Program-made: the position numbers and the translations under genes
The notes under the pieces: model-generated
The model's input: the letters and a program-made list of their open reading frames with translations, nothing else
Databases searched by the model: none
What the model was told of the DNA's origin: nothing
Assembly (NCBI GenBank): GCA_018780365.1
Contig: JADMJR010000140.1
Span: forward strand, 1 to 32,047
DNA: 32,047 nt
From: Acidovorax sp.
GTDB lineage: Bacteria > Pseudomonadota > Gammaproteobacteria > Burkholderiales > Burkholderiaceae_C
Reading direction: 5' to 3'
In this document: in pieces, positions 1-8,270 of the stretch
Layout of the letters: each line of letters starts with the position of its first letter
Position numbering within the stretch: the first letter of the stretch is position 1

Positions 1-1292
1 TGCTGGCCGACCTGGAAAAGCTGGGCTTTGGCATCGTGGCCTTTGCCTGCACCACCTGCAACGGGATGAGTGGCGCACTGGACCCCGCAATCCGGCAGGA
101 AATCGTCGACCGCGACCTGTACGCCACCGCCGTGCTCTCAGGCAACCGCAATTTCGACGGGCGCATCCACCCCTATGCCAAGCAGGCGTTTTTGGCCTCG
201 CCCCCGCTGGTGGTGGCCTATGCGATGGCGGGCACGGTGCGTTTTGACATTGAAAAAGACGTGCTGGCGGTGGTGCACGGGAGGGAAGTTCGCCTCAAAG
301 ACCTGTGGCCCAGTGACGCAGAAATCGACGCCGTAGTGAAGACTGCCGTGAAGCCCTCGCAGTACCGCGCCGTGTACGAGCCCATGTTCGCCATCCGGCC
401 GGGCGATGGCCAGCGCGTGTCGCCGCAGTACGAGTGGCGCCCGCAGTCCACCTACATCCGCCGCCCGCCCTACTGGGACACCGAGGGCATCGGCGCACTC
501 GCCGCCCACCCGCGCACGTTGAAAGGCATGCGTCCGCTGGCCATCCTGCCCGACAACATCACCACCGACCACCTGTCGCCATCGAACGCCATCCTGCCGG
601 ACAGCGCAGCGGGCGAATACCTGACCCACATGGGCGTGCCCGAGGAGGACTTCAACTCCTACGCCACGCACCGGGGTGACCACCTCACCGCCATGCGCGC
701 CACGTTTGCCAACCCGCAGCTCGTCAACGAAATGGCCGTGGTGGATGGCCAGGTGAAAAAAGGCTCGCTCGCCCGCGTGGAGCCCGAAGGCCAGGTCATG
801 CGCATGTGGGAGGCGATGGAAACCTATCTGAACCGCCGCCAGCCGCTCATCATCATTGCCGGTGCCGACTACGGCCAGGGGTCCAGCCGCGACTGGGCCG
901 CCAAGGGGGTGCGGCTGGCGGGGGTGGAGGTGGTGGTGGCCGAGGGGTTTGAGCGCATTCACCGCACCAATCTGATTGGCATGGGGGTGCTGCCTCTGGA
1001 GTTTGAGGCGGGGATCAACCGCACCACGCTGGGACTGGATGGGACGGAGATTTATGGCGTGGAGGGTGATCTGAAGCCTGGGGCCACGGTGACGCTCGTT
1101 GTTCAACACAAGCTGGGTGAGCTGGTGAAGGTGCCTGTGCGCTGTCGGCTGGACACGGCGGAGGAAGTGTCGGTGTACGAGGCGGGTGGGGTGCTGCAGC
1201 GCTTTGCGCAGGATTTTTTGGCGGCGCGGGCGGCGGTCGCCCCCTCTCCCCAACCCCTCTCCCGCGAGGGGAGAGGGGCTCTTGCACGATGA
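1..1292 (+). CDS. acnD: AcnD, Fe/S-dependent 2-methylcitrate dehydratase (5' partial)
   Basis: The reading frame is already open at base 3, so only the C-terminal half (about 430 codons) is present. AcnD dehydrates 2-methylcitrate to 2-methylaconitate in the cytosolic methylcitrate cycle for propionate; PrpF then isomerises the product. An early FACTTCNGMSG segment supplies two cysteines of the [4Fe-4S] cluster. The swivel domain carries DHLSPSNAI and GADYGQGSSRDWAAKG, the aconitase substrate loop. This, with prpF next door, favours AcnD over a housekeeping aconitase. The last 15-20 residues (SPQPLSREGRG region) are encoded by a palindromic repeat at 1238-1278, so the natural C-terminus has probably been extended by repeat insertion. 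The stop is at 1290-1292. Confidence 0.93.
   Translation, partial: LADLEKLGFGIVAFACTTCNGMSGALDPAIRQEIVDRDLYATAVLSGNRNFDGRIHPYAKQAFLASPPLVVAYAMAGTVRFDIEKDVLAVVHGREVRLKDLWPSDAEIDAVVKTAVKPSQYRAVYEPMFAIRPGDGQRVSPQYEWRPQSTYIRRPPYWDTEGIGALAAHPRTLKGMRPLAILPDNITTDHLSPSNAILPDSAAGEYLTHMGVPEEDFNSYATHRGDHLTAMRATFANPQLVNEMAVVDGQVKKGSLARVEPEGQVMRMWEAMETYLNRRQPLIIIAGADYGQGSSRDWAAKGVRLAGVEVVVAEGFERIHRTNLIGMGVLPLEFEAGINRTTLGLDGTEIYGVEGDLKPGATVTLVVQHKLGELVKVPVRCRLDTAEEVSVYEAGGVLQRFAQDFLAARAAVAPSPQPLSREGRGALAR
1238..1278 (-). repeat. GC-rich palindromic repeat, copy A (inverted)
   Basis: The strongest arm pair is CCCCTCTCCC (1254-1263), loop GCGA, then GGGGAGAGGGG (1268-1278), a 10-bp perfect stem. The reverse complement aligns over its length with copies B and C, with a few substitutions and one gap. 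It lies inside the 3' end of acnD and is translated there. Its position resembles a REP-type sequence, but I cannot name the family. Confidence 0.8.
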
Positions 1293-1315
1293 CAATCGCT
1301 GCTACTTATCTTGCT

Positions 1316-1357
1316 CCCCTCACCCCTTGCGGGAGAGGGGCCGGGGGAGAGGGGGCC
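1316..1357 (+). repeat. GC-rich palindromic repeat, copy B
   Basis: This 42-bp unit matches copy C at 1708-1749 in 40 of 42 positions, and the last 30 bases are identical (1328-1357 and 1720-1749). It ends 6 bp before the DUF559 start codon, so its G-rich tail may also act as the ribosome binding region. B and C are direct repeats bracketing the DUF559 gene. Confidence 0.85.
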
Positions 1358-1363
1358 CCACCC

Positions 1364-1822
1364 ATGGACCAACGCCAGTTCACCAAAACCCTGCGCCAGA
1401 ACATGACCGATGCCGAGCAACTGCTCTGGAAGCAACTGCGCGCCCACCGCATGGACGGCCAGAAGTTCCGCCGCCAACAACCGATCGGCCCCTACATCGT
1501 GGACTTTGTGCATTTCGGCCTGCGGCTGATCGTGGAAGCGGATGGCGGGCAACACGTGGATTCGGAGCACGACGCGATCCGCGATGCCTGGCTGCGCAGC
1601 CAGGGATTCACCGTGCTGCGGTTTTGGAACAACGACATCCTTCAGAGCACCGAAGCAGTGCTCGAATCCATCTACACAGCCATGCGCGGAACCGCCCCTT
1701 CCCCACCCCCCTCTCCCCCTGCGGGAGAGGGGCCGGGGGAGAGGGGGCCTCACCACGACCACAACCCGTTCACCAAGCCCATCGTTCCTCTCCCGCTCAC
1801 AGAGAGGGACGCCATGCCATGA
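1364..1822 (+). CDS. DUF559 (Vsr-like endonuclease fold) protein
   Basis: A 152-aa protein of the DUF559 family, which is related in fold to very-short-patch-repair endonucleases; its biological role is not settled. It shows an N-terminal helical region with WKQLR, then Q-IGPYIVDF (Asp47), then IVEADGGQH (Glu58, Asp60, Gln63, His64), the acidic/His motif expected of a nuclease centre, and a GFTVLRFWNNDI strand. The ATG at 1364 is preferred to the one at 1289 because homology starts there and the upstream codons are repeat. The family part ends near residue 108. The remaining 44 residues are translated repeat (PSPPPSPPAGEGPGERG). The stop overlaps the prpF start by 4 bp (ATGA). It interrupts acnD-prpF, which are usually adjacent. 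Confidence 0.8.
   Translation: MDQRQFTKTLRQNMTDAEQLLWKQLRAHRMDGQKFRRQQPIGPYIVDFVHFGLRLIVEADGGQHVDSEHDAIRDAWLRSQGFTVLRFWNNDILQSTEAVLESIYTAMRGTAPSPPPSPPAGEGPGERGPHHDHNPFTKPIVPLPLTERDAMP
1708..1749 (+). repeat. GC-rich palindromic repeat, copy C
   Basis: Direct repeat of copy B with 40 of 42 identical bases. It is translated as the Pro/Gly/Glu-rich tail of the DUF559 protein. A shorter related palindrome (CCTCTCCC ... GAGAGGGA, about 1786-1809) follows, and its GAGAGGGA end is well placed to be the prpF ribosome binding site. Confidence 0.85.
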
Positions 1823-3009
1823 CGCACCATCGACCACAACTCAGAATCCCCGCCACCTACCTGCGTGGCGGCACCAGCAAAGGCGTGTTCTTTCAGCTAG
1901 AAGACCTGCCCGAACCGGCCCGACTACCCGGCGCCGCGCGCGACGCCCTGCTGCTGCGTGTGCTGGGCAGCCCGGACCCGTATGGCAAGCAGATCGACGG
2001 CATGGGCAATGCCTCGTCCAGCACCAGCAAGGCCGTGATCCTCTCCCGCAGCACGCGGCCGGGGCATGACGTGGACTACCTGTTTGGCCAGGTGTCCATC
2101 GACAAGCCCTTCGTGGACTGGAGCGGCAACTGCGGCAACCTCTCAGCCGCCGTGGGGCCATGCGCCATCCACATGGGGCTGATCGATGCCGCGCGCATTC
2201 CACTGGACGGCCACCTCACCGTGCGCATCTGGCAAGCCAACATTGGCAAGACCATCGTGGCGCATGTGCCGATTGCCAACCGGCAGGTGCAGGAGACCGG
2301 CGACTTCGAGCTGGACGGCGTGATCTTTGCGGCCGCCGAGGTGGCGCTGGAGTTCATCGACCCGGCCGATGAAGGAGACGCGGGTGGATCGATGTTCCCG
2401 ACCGGCAACGTGGTGGATACGCTGGAGGTTCCCGGCGTAGGCAGTTTTGCCGCCACGCTGATCAATGCGGGCATCCCCACCATCTTCCTGAATGCCCGGG
2501 ACATCGGCTGCGCAGGCACCGAACTGCAAGGCGACCTCAACGAGGACCAGGTGGCACTTGCACGCTTTGAAGCCATCCGCGCCCACGGAGCCCTGCGCAT
2601 GGGCCTGATCCAGAACCTGGGCGAAGCCGTCACCCGCCAGCACACCCCCAAGATCGCCTTTGTGGCACCACCGGCTGGCTACACCGCCTCTAGCGGCAAA
2701 CGCATCGGGGCGCAAGACATCGACCTGCTGGTGCGCGCGCTCTCCATGGGCAAGCTGCACCACGCGATGATGGGCACGGCGGCCGTGGCCATTGGCACAG
2801 CAGCGGCTGTACCGGGCACGCTGGTCAACCTGGCGGCGGGCGGCGGCTTGCGCAATGCCGTGCGTTTTGGCCACCCCTCGGGCACCCTGCGCGTGGGGGC
2901 CGAGGCCACACACACCAACGGCCAGTGGACCGTGACCAAAGCGCTCATGAGCCGCAGCGCCCGCATCCTGATGGAGGGCTCGGTCCGCGTGCTCGGCGGT
3001 ATTTTTTGA
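1819..3009 (+). CDS. prpF: PrpF, 2-methylaconitate cis-trans isomerase
   Basis: A 396-aa protein, the usual PrpF length, opening with the typical PATYLRGGTSKGVFF. PrpF isomerises the 2-methylaconitate made by AcnD so that the housekeeping aconitase AcnB can hydrate it to 2-methylisocitrate. Further family-like segments are DPYGKQIDGMGNASSSTSK, DWSGNCGNLSAAVGP and NAGIPTIFL. The start at 1819 is chosen because homology begins there; the frame is open further upstream but only through repeat and DUF559 sequence. GAGAGGGA at about 1802-1809 can serve as its ribosome binding site. Its start overlaps the DUF559 stop, suggesting translational coupling in the prp operon. Confidence 0.95.
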   Translation: MTHHRPQLRIPATYLRGGTSKGVFFQLEDLPEPARLPGAARDALLLRVLGSPDPYGKQIDGMGNASSSTSKAVILSRSTRPGHDVDYLFGQVSIDKPFVDWSGNCGNLSAAVGPCAIHMGLIDAARIPLDGHLTVRIWQANIGKTIVAHVPIANRQVQETGDFELDGVIFAAAEVALEFIDPADEGDAGGSMFPTGNVVDTLEVPGVGSFAATLINAGIPTIFLNARDIGCAGTELQGDLNEDQVALARFEAIRAHGALRMGLIQNLGEAVTRQHTPKIAFVAPPAGYTASSGKRIGAQDIDLLVRALSMGKLHHAMMGTAAVAIGTAAAVPGTLVNLAAGGGLRNAVRFGHPSGTLRVGAEATHTNGQWTVTKALMSRSARILMEGSVRVLGGIF

Positions 3010-3067
3010 GGTTTTTTTGCCTCTTGCGCGCATCCACATTGCCCCAATAGCTATCAAAACAATAGCA
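3003..3067 (+). repeat. Comamonadaceae-type intergenic repeat with 17-bp hairpin, copy 1
   Basis: The core at 3050-3066 is GCTAT-CAAAACA-ATAGC, a 5-bp stem with an AT-rich 7-base loop. TTGCGCGC at 3024-3031 lies 26 bp upstream of the hairpin, exactly as in copy 3 at 19827-19892. T-rich runs precede it. It starts at the prpF stop codon and could help end transcription. Confidence 0.75.
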
Positions 3068-3087
3068 AATCAAATCCATTGCCATTC

Positions 3088-3948
3088 ATGAACACCAAAC
3101 AACAACTCAAAGCCCTGGCCCAGGCCCGCCGGGGCGTCATCGTGCCCGGCGCGTTCAACGCACTTTCCGCCCGCGTGGTGGCCGACCTGGGCTTTGAAGC
3201 CATCTACATCACTGGCGCGGGCGTGACCAACATGTGGTTCGGCCTGCCCGACCAGGCCTTCATGGGCCTCACCGACATCGCCGACCACACGGCCCGCATC
3301 CGCGATGCGGTGGAGCTGCCGCTCATCGTCGATGCCGACACGGGCTTTGGCAACGCCCTCAACACCTACCACGCGGTGCGCACACTGGAGCGCGCCGGCG
3401 CCGACTGCATCCAGCTCGAAGACCAGGTCAGTCCCAAGCGCTGTGGGCACTTCAACGGCAAGGAGGTGATCAGCACCGACGAGATGCTGGGCAAGATCAA
3501 GGCCGCCGTGGACGCGCGCCGCAATACAGACACCCTCATCCTGGCTCGCACGGATGCCTGCGCCACCCAGGGCTTTGAAGCGGCCGTGGAGCGTGCGCAG
3601 CGCTTTCAGGAGGCGGGCGCCGACATCCTGTTTGTGGAGGCCGTCACCACAGTGGACGAGATCCGCGCCCTGCCCCAGCGGCTGGCAGCGCCCCAGCTCA
3701 TGAACATGGTGATTGGTGGCAAGACGCCCATCACCAGCGCCGAAGAACTCGCCGGGCTGGGCTATGGCCTGGTGCTGTATGCCAACGCGGCGCTGCAGGG
3801 CGCGGTGGCCGGCATGCAAAAGGCACTGACCGTGCTGCGCGAGCAGCAGCGCATCGACGAAGACCCGGCCCTGGTGGCCCCCTTTGCCGAACGCCAGCGT
3901 CTGGTGCGCAAAACCGAGTGGGATGCGCTCGAAACCAAATACACCTGA
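3088..3948 (+). CDS. Isocitrate lyase/PEP mutase family protein
   Basis: A 286-aa TIM-barrel enzyme of the isocitrate lyase/phosphoenolpyruvate mutase superfamily, cytosolic, cleaving or making C-C or P-C bonds next to an enolate. It has VDADTGFGN (82-89, metal-binding aspartates), QLEDQ (109-113) and the lyase loop KRCGH (117-121) with its catalytic cysteine. These favour a lyase over a PEP mutase or hydrolase. Methylisocitrate lyase PrpB is a close relative and would fit the prp genes just upstream, but the residues after KRCGH (FNGK) differ from what I recall for PrpB. Dimethylmalate or oxaloacetate lyase activity is equally possible. An ATG at 3079 is the alternative start; neither has a clear ribosome binding site. 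Confidence 0.85.
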   Translation: MNTKQQLKALAQARRGVIVPGAFNALSARVVADLGFEAIYITGAGVTNMWFGLPDQAFMGLTDIADHTARIRDAVELPLIVDADTGFGNALNTYHAVRTLERAGADCIQLEDQVSPKRCGHFNGKEVISTDEMLGKIKAAVDARRNTDTLILARTDACATQGFEAAVERAQRFQEAGADILFVEAVTTVDEIRALPQRLAAPQLMNMVIGGKTPITSAEELAGLGYGLVLYANAALQGAVAGMQKALTVLREQQRIDEDPALVAPFAERQRLVRKTEWDALETKYT

Positions 3949-4038
3949 AGGAGCCTTGTGTGTTTATGCACACAGCGCCGCACAAAGGCAGTGGGCGCGG
4001 CACAATGAGCGCTCCATGCACTCTGCGCGCGCTGCCCC

Positions 4039-5412
4039 ATGCACAGCATTCCTTCCCTGAACGTGGTGGACCTGATGCTCGACGCCGTCTGCGTCGTCAA
4101 CGTGGACAGTTCGATCGTTTTTGTCAGCCCGGCGTTTGAACGCATCTTTGGCTACCGCCCCGAAGAAGTCGTCGGCCGGCGCATGCTCGACATGGTGCAT
4201 CCTGAAGACCTGGCCCTCACCCAGCGCCAGGCCCGAAGCGTCACCGAAGGCAATCTGCAACTGCATTTTGAAAACCGCTATGTGCGCAAGGACGGCGCCA
4301 TTGCCCATATCCGCTGGACGGCACGCTGGCTGCCCGACCAGCAGGTGCGGCTGGCGGTGGCACACGACATCACCGAGCGCCGGTTTTCCGAATCCATGCA
4401 GGCCGTGATCTATGCGATCTCCGAAGCCGCCCACACCACACAGAACCTGCAGGCGCTGTTCCAGCACATCCACCAGATCATCGGACGGCTGCTGCCCGCC
4501 ACCAACTTTTCGGTCGCGCTGTACGACGCCAACGCCGACTCGCTGAGTTTTCCGTACCACGTCAACGAACACCTGCCCGCCCCCACCCCCATGGCGCTGG
4601 CACAGGACGCGTTGTGCGCCGAGGTGATCAACAACGGCTACACCTTGCTGCTGACCCCCGAAACCCGCCCGGAGCATCTGCCCCCCGCCCCCCAGCAACA
4701 GCCGCCGCTGTACTGGCTGGGTGTGCCACTGCAAACGCAAAAAGGCGCGATTGGCGCACTGGTGCTGCAAAGCTACACCGAGCAGGGCCGCTACACCGAC
4801 AAGGACAAGGACCTGCTGCAGTTCGTCTCCACCCAGGTGGCAGCCGCCATTGAACGCAAGCAGATGCACGAGCGCCTGGAGCACATGGCGCAGTACGACC
4901 CGCTCACGCACCTGCCCAACCGCCAGCTGTTTCTCGACCGCCTCAAGACCGCGCTGACCCGCGCCCGGCGTGACCAGCGCCTGTTGTCGCTGCTGTTCAT
5001 CGACCTGGACCGTTTCAAGGAAGTCAACGACACACTGGGCCATGCCATGGGCGACCTGCTGCTGCAGCGCGTGGCGCAGCGCCTGCTCGAATGTGTGCGC
5101 GGCTCCGACACCGTGGCCCGGCTGGGCGGCGACGAGTTCGTGGTGCTGCTCGAAAGTGGCCTGGCCCGCGACCACGCCACAGCCGTGGCCGACAAAATCC
5201 TGGCCGCCTTCGGCCTGCCGTTTGACCTGGAAGGCCTGCGCCTGAACATCCAGCCCAGCATTGGCATCGCCATCTACCCCGAGCACGGGGGCGAGGAACA
5301 CCACCTGCTGGGCCACGCCGATGAAGCCATGTACCTGTCCAAGAAAAATGGCGGCAACCAGGTGCGGGTGGCGCGCTCGCTGCAGCCGGCAGCGGACTGC
5401 GTTGCCAAGTAA
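4039..5412 (+). CDS. PAS-GAF-GGDEF diguanylate cyclase
   Basis: A 457-aa signalling protein with no membrane segment visible. A PAS domain spans about 6-115 (FVSPAFERIFGYRPEEVVGR, ending in the HDITERR linker). A GAF-like domain covers about 122-272. The GGDEF domain runs from YDPLTHLPNR (286-295) to the end. The catalytic motif is intact (RLGGDEF, GGDEF at 363-367), as is IDLDRFKEVND for metal and substrate. RGSD (354-357) sits five residues before GGDEF and matches the RxxD inhibitory site. It should make c-di-GMP in response to a PAS/GAF cue and be product-inhibited. No EAL domain is present. The ligand cannot be read from the sequence. Confidence 0.92.
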   Translation: MHSIPSLNVVDLMLDAVCVVNVDSSIVFVSPAFERIFGYRPEEVVGRRMLDMVHPEDLALTQRQARSVTEGNLQLHFENRYVRKDGAIAHIRWTARWLPDQQVRLAVAHDITERRFSESMQAVIYAISEAAHTTQNLQALFQHIHQIIGRLLPATNFSVALYDANADSLSFPYHVNEHLPAPTPMALAQDALCAEVINNGYTLLLTPETRPEHLPPAPQQQPPLYWLGVPLQTQKGAIGALVLQSYTEQGRYTDKDKDLLQFVSTQVAAAIERKQMHERLEHMAQYDPLTHLPNRQLFLDRLKTALTRARRDQRLLSLLFIDLDRFKEVNDTLGHAMGDLLLQRVAQRLLECVRGSDTVARLGGDEFVVLLESGLARDHATAVADKILAAFGLPFDLEGLRLNIQPSIGIAIYPEHGGEEHHLLGHADEAMYLSKKNGGNQVRVARSLQPAADCVAK

Positions 5413-5647
5413 AAAAAGAACACCGGCGCCCATTGGCACCAGCGAGGCCCCTCAAGCCCCGGCGCCGGCCCTGGCACCGGTACCAGACAACCCAGCCAAC
5501 ACCCCCCCCCAACACACCCATTCCCCGCAGGGATACAGCTGCGGTGCGCAAAGCGTCTGTGGGGGCCGTAGCGGCACAATGCCCCTGCCAATTGTTCAAC
5601 CCCCACACCAGGTTCCGCTGACGCCTCCTGGCGCCACGGCCGCCCCC

Positions 5648-6115
5648 ATGCTCTACAACGCCCTTCAACTCGTCCATGTCCTGTCCATCATTGTGTGGAT
5701 CGGTGGCATGGTGTTTGCCCATTTCTTCCTGCGCCCTGCGGCACTGTCGCTGGAGCCCCCACAGCGCGTGCGGCTGATGCACGATGTACTGCAGCGGTTT
5801 TTTGCCGCCGTGGGTGTGGCCGTGGTGGTGGTGCTGGGCAGCGGGCTGTGGATGATCGGCCGGGTGGCCAAGCAGACCGTGCAGGCCGGCGGCAGTTTTG
5901 CCATGCCGCTGGACTGGACCCTCATGGCCACACTGGGCCTGGTGATGATGGCGCTCTTCGGCCACATCCGTTTTGCGCTGTTCCGGCGCCTGCAGCGCGC
6001 GGTGGCGGCATCGGACTGGGCCGCAGGCGGCAAGGCGCTGGGCAGCATTCGCACCCTGGTGGGCGTCAACCTGGCGCTGGGCGTGGTCATCGTCGTGGTC
6101 ACGCTGCTGATCTAG
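5648..6115 (+). CDS. CopD-like four-helix membrane protein
   Basis: A 155-aa inner-membrane protein with four hydrophobic helices at roughly 8-28, 53-74, 85-108 and 131-154. The opening LQLVHVLSIIVWIGGMVFAHFF, with a His in helix 1 and the IVWIGG motif, is typical of small CopD/DUF2269-like proteins. In that group conserved His residues in the helices may bind haem or copper; here His10, His25 and the histidine of FGHIRF are candidates. The function is unknown and the CopD label rests on the N-terminal pattern only. The next gene, an ABC exporter, is about 150 bp away and need not be in the same operon. Confidence 0.75.
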   Translation: MLYNALQLVHVLSIIVWIGGMVFAHFFLRPAALSLEPPQRVRLMHDVLQRFFAAVGVAVVVVLGSGLWMIGRVAKQTVQAGGSFAMPLDWTLMATLGLVMMALFGHIRFALFRRLQRAVAASDWAAGGKALGSIRTLVGVNLALGVVIVVVTLLI

Positions 6116-6264
6116 TCTTCCGTGGCTGGCCAGCGCCCTGCACGGCGCTTGCGGGCCCTACCCCATTTTTGAAGTGCTGGGGCGCAACCCTCGCGCCACC
6201 GCGTGCATTGCGCGGCCCACACCCCCAAGCCTCTGCGGCACGTACCATGGCGGCCCAAGGAGTC

Positions 6265-8127
6265 ATGACTTTGTTCCGTTTCTTCGAAAGCCGCCTTCCC
6301 CCCTACCCCCCCGCCGAACCCCACCTGCCCCCCAAGGACTTCATGGCCTTTGTGTGGGACGGCACCCGTGGCCTGCGCGGCTACGTGGTTGCGATGGCGG
6401 CACTTTCCGCCGCCATCGCCGTGTTCGAGGCCCTGCTGTTTGCCGTGCTCGGCCATGTGGTGGACTGGATCTCCACCATGGCGCCGGGTGCGCTGTGGGC
6501 CGAACGCAAGGGCTCCCTCCTGGGCATCGTTGCGCTGCTGCTGGGCTCGGTGGTGCTGGTGGCATGGCAGACCAGCCTCAAGCACCAGGTGCTGGCCATC
6601 AACTTCCCGCTGCGCCTGCGCTGGAACTTCCACCGCCTGATGCTGGGCCAGAGCATGGCGTTCTACGCCGACGAATTCGCAGGCCGCATCACCACCAAGA
6701 TCATGCAGACCGCACTGGCGGTGCGCGACATGATCTTCACGACCACCGATGTGGTGATCGGCATGGGCATCTATCTCGCCACCATCCTGGTGCTGCTGGC
6801 GGGGTTCGACGCGCGGCTGATCCTGCCGTTTGCGGTGTGGATCGTGGCCTATGGCCTGGCCTGCTGGTACTTCGTGCCGCGCCTGGGCAAGGTGGGCAAG
6901 GCGCAGGCCGATGCGCGCTCGGTGATGACCGGGCGCATCACCGATGCCTACACCAACATCGCCACCGTGAAGCTGTTTTCACACACCCGGCGCGAGTCGG
7001 AGTTCGCACGCGCGGCCATGGACGCCTTCAAGCTCACCGGCTATGCACAGATGCGGCTGGTGAGCCTGTTCGAGATCGTGAACCAGGTGCTGGTGGTGGG
7101 CATGATCCTGGGCGCCTGCGGCACGGCGCTGTGGCTCTGGACGCTGGGCGAGGTGGGCGCGGGCGCCGTGGCCGCCGTGATTGCCATGACGCTGCGGGTT
7201 TCTGGCCACGCCCACTGGGTGATGTGGGAGATGACCACGCTGTTTGAAAGTGTGGGCACCATCCAGGACGGCATCAACACCCTGACCAAACCACGCACCG
7301 TGGTCGATGCGCCCGACGCCAGGCCCCTGCAGGTCACGCAGGGCGAGGTGCGCTTCGACAACGTGAGTTTTGCCTATGAGAACCAGGGCGCTGCCTCCGG
7401 CATGGGCCGCCCCGTGATCGACCAGCTGCAGCTCACCATCCGGCCCGGCGAAAAGATCGGGCTCATCGGCCGCTCGGGTGCGGGCAAGTCCACGCTGGTG
7501 AACCTGTTGCTGCGTTTTCATGACGTGCGCGCGGGCCAGGTGCTGATCGACGGGCAGGACATCGCCCATGTCACGCAGGACAGCCTGCGCCGCTCCATCG
7601 GCATGGTCACGCAGGACACGTCGCTGCTGCACCGCTCCATGCGCGACAACATCCTGTACGGCCGCCCGGACGCAAGCGAGGAAGACATGCACGCCGCCGC
7701 GCGCCGCGCCGAGGCCTCCGAGTTCATCGACCACCTGAGCGACCTGCACGGCCGCACCGGCTACGACGCCCAGGTGGGCGAACGTGGCGTGAAGCTCTCG
7801 GGCGGCCAGCGCCAGCGGGTGGCGATTGCCCGTGTGATGCTCAAGGACGCCCCCATCCTGCTGCTGGATGAGGCCACCAGCGCGCTCGACTCCGAGGTCG
7901 AAGCCGCCATCCAGCAGAGCCTGGACACCCTGATGGAGGGCAAGACGGTGATCGCCATCGCGCACCGGCTGTCCACCATCGCCGCCATGGACCGGCTCAT
8001 CGTGCTGGACGCCGGCCGCATCGTGGAGGAAGGCACCCACGCGCAGCTGCTGGCGCAAGGCGGCGTGTATGCACGGCTGTGGGGACACCAGAGCGGCGGT
8101 TTTCTGGGCGAATCCGACGAGGACTGA
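6265..8127 (+). CDS. ABC exporter, fused permease and ATPase
   Basis: A 620-aa half-transporter of the MsbA/HlyB-like exporter class. The N-terminal part has several transmembrane helices (about 30-330) with the usual FYADEFAGRITTK coupling segment. The nucleotide-binding domain is complete: Walker A GRSGAGKS at 402-409, signature LSGGQ near 511-515, Walker B ILLLDEAT at 531-538, and the switch histidine in AHRLST at 567. It should work as a homodimer. The substrate cannot be inferred: no lipid A, peptide or siderophore genes lie nearby. The ATG at 6265 follows AAGGAG, though only 2 bp away; the ATG at 6247 is an alternative adding six residues. Confidence 0.93.
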   Translation: MTLFRFFESRLPPYPPAEPHLPPKDFMAFVWDGTRGLRGYVVAMAALSAAIAVFEALLFAVLGHVVDWISTMAPGALWAERKGSLLGIVALLLGSVVLVAWQTSLKHQVLAINFPLRLRWNFHRLMLGQSMAFYADEFAGRITTKIMQTALAVRDMIFTTTDVVIGMGIYLATILVLLAGFDARLILPFAVWIVAYGLACWYFVPRLGKVGKAQADARSVMTGRITDAYTNIATVKLFSHTRRESEFARAAMDAFKLTGYAQMRLVSLFEIVNQVLVVGMILGACGTALWLWTLGEVGAGAVAAVIAMTLRVSGHAHWVMWEMTTLFESVGTIQDGINTLTKPRTVVDAPDARPLQVTQGEVRFDNVSFAYENQGAASGMGRPVIDQLQLTIRPGEKIGLIGRSGAGKSTLVNLLLRFHDVRAGQVLIDGQDIAHVTQDSLRRSIGMVTQDTSLLHRSMRDNILYGRPDASEEDMHAAARRAEASEFIDHLSDLHGRTGYDAQVGERGVKLSGGQRQRVAIARVMLKDAPILLLDEATSALDSEVEAAIQQSLDTLMEGKTVIAIAHRLSTIAAMDRLIVLDAGRIVEEGTHAQLLAQGGVYARLWGHQSGGFLGESDED

Positions 8128-8218
8128 ACCCGCGTGCCGGGCGCCCACGCGGCCGGCCGCCCCCCCGCCTGGCCTGCCAACAATGCGCAGGCTCCGCTGC
8201 TGCGGGGCCGATCATGAG

Positions 8219-8234
8219 TGATAATGCATTCTCA
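8219..8234. promoter_or_regulatory. Fur-family operator-like dyad
   Basis: TGATAATGCATTCTCA is a 16-bp dyad whose halves match at 7 of 8 positions. It resembles Fur-family boxes (TGATAAT inverted). It lies 36 bp before the chosen regulator start at 8271 and covers codons 2-7 of the alternative ORF start at 8214, which argues that 8214 is not used. Confidence 0.6.
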
Positions 8235-8270
8235 ATAGCACCCTCACTCGGTTCAGCCCCAACAGCCTCC

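Noticed and set aside
1238-1749. CRISPR array from the repeated GC-rich units
   Set aside because: Three copies only, in mixed orientation and uneven spacing, with a gene between two of them and no cas genes.
1186-1818. 211-codon N-terminal extension of prpF
   Set aside because: It runs through acnD, the palindromic repeats and DUF559 in another frame. PrpF homology and normal length begin at 1819.
3964-5439. 491-codon open frame antisense to the diguanylate cyclase
   Set aside because: The opposite strand encodes complete PAS, GAF and GGDEF motifs; this frame has none.
5695-6264. Long upstream extension of the ABC exporter
   Set aside because: It overlaps the membrane protein gene in another frame and is Arg/Ala/Gly-rich without motifs.
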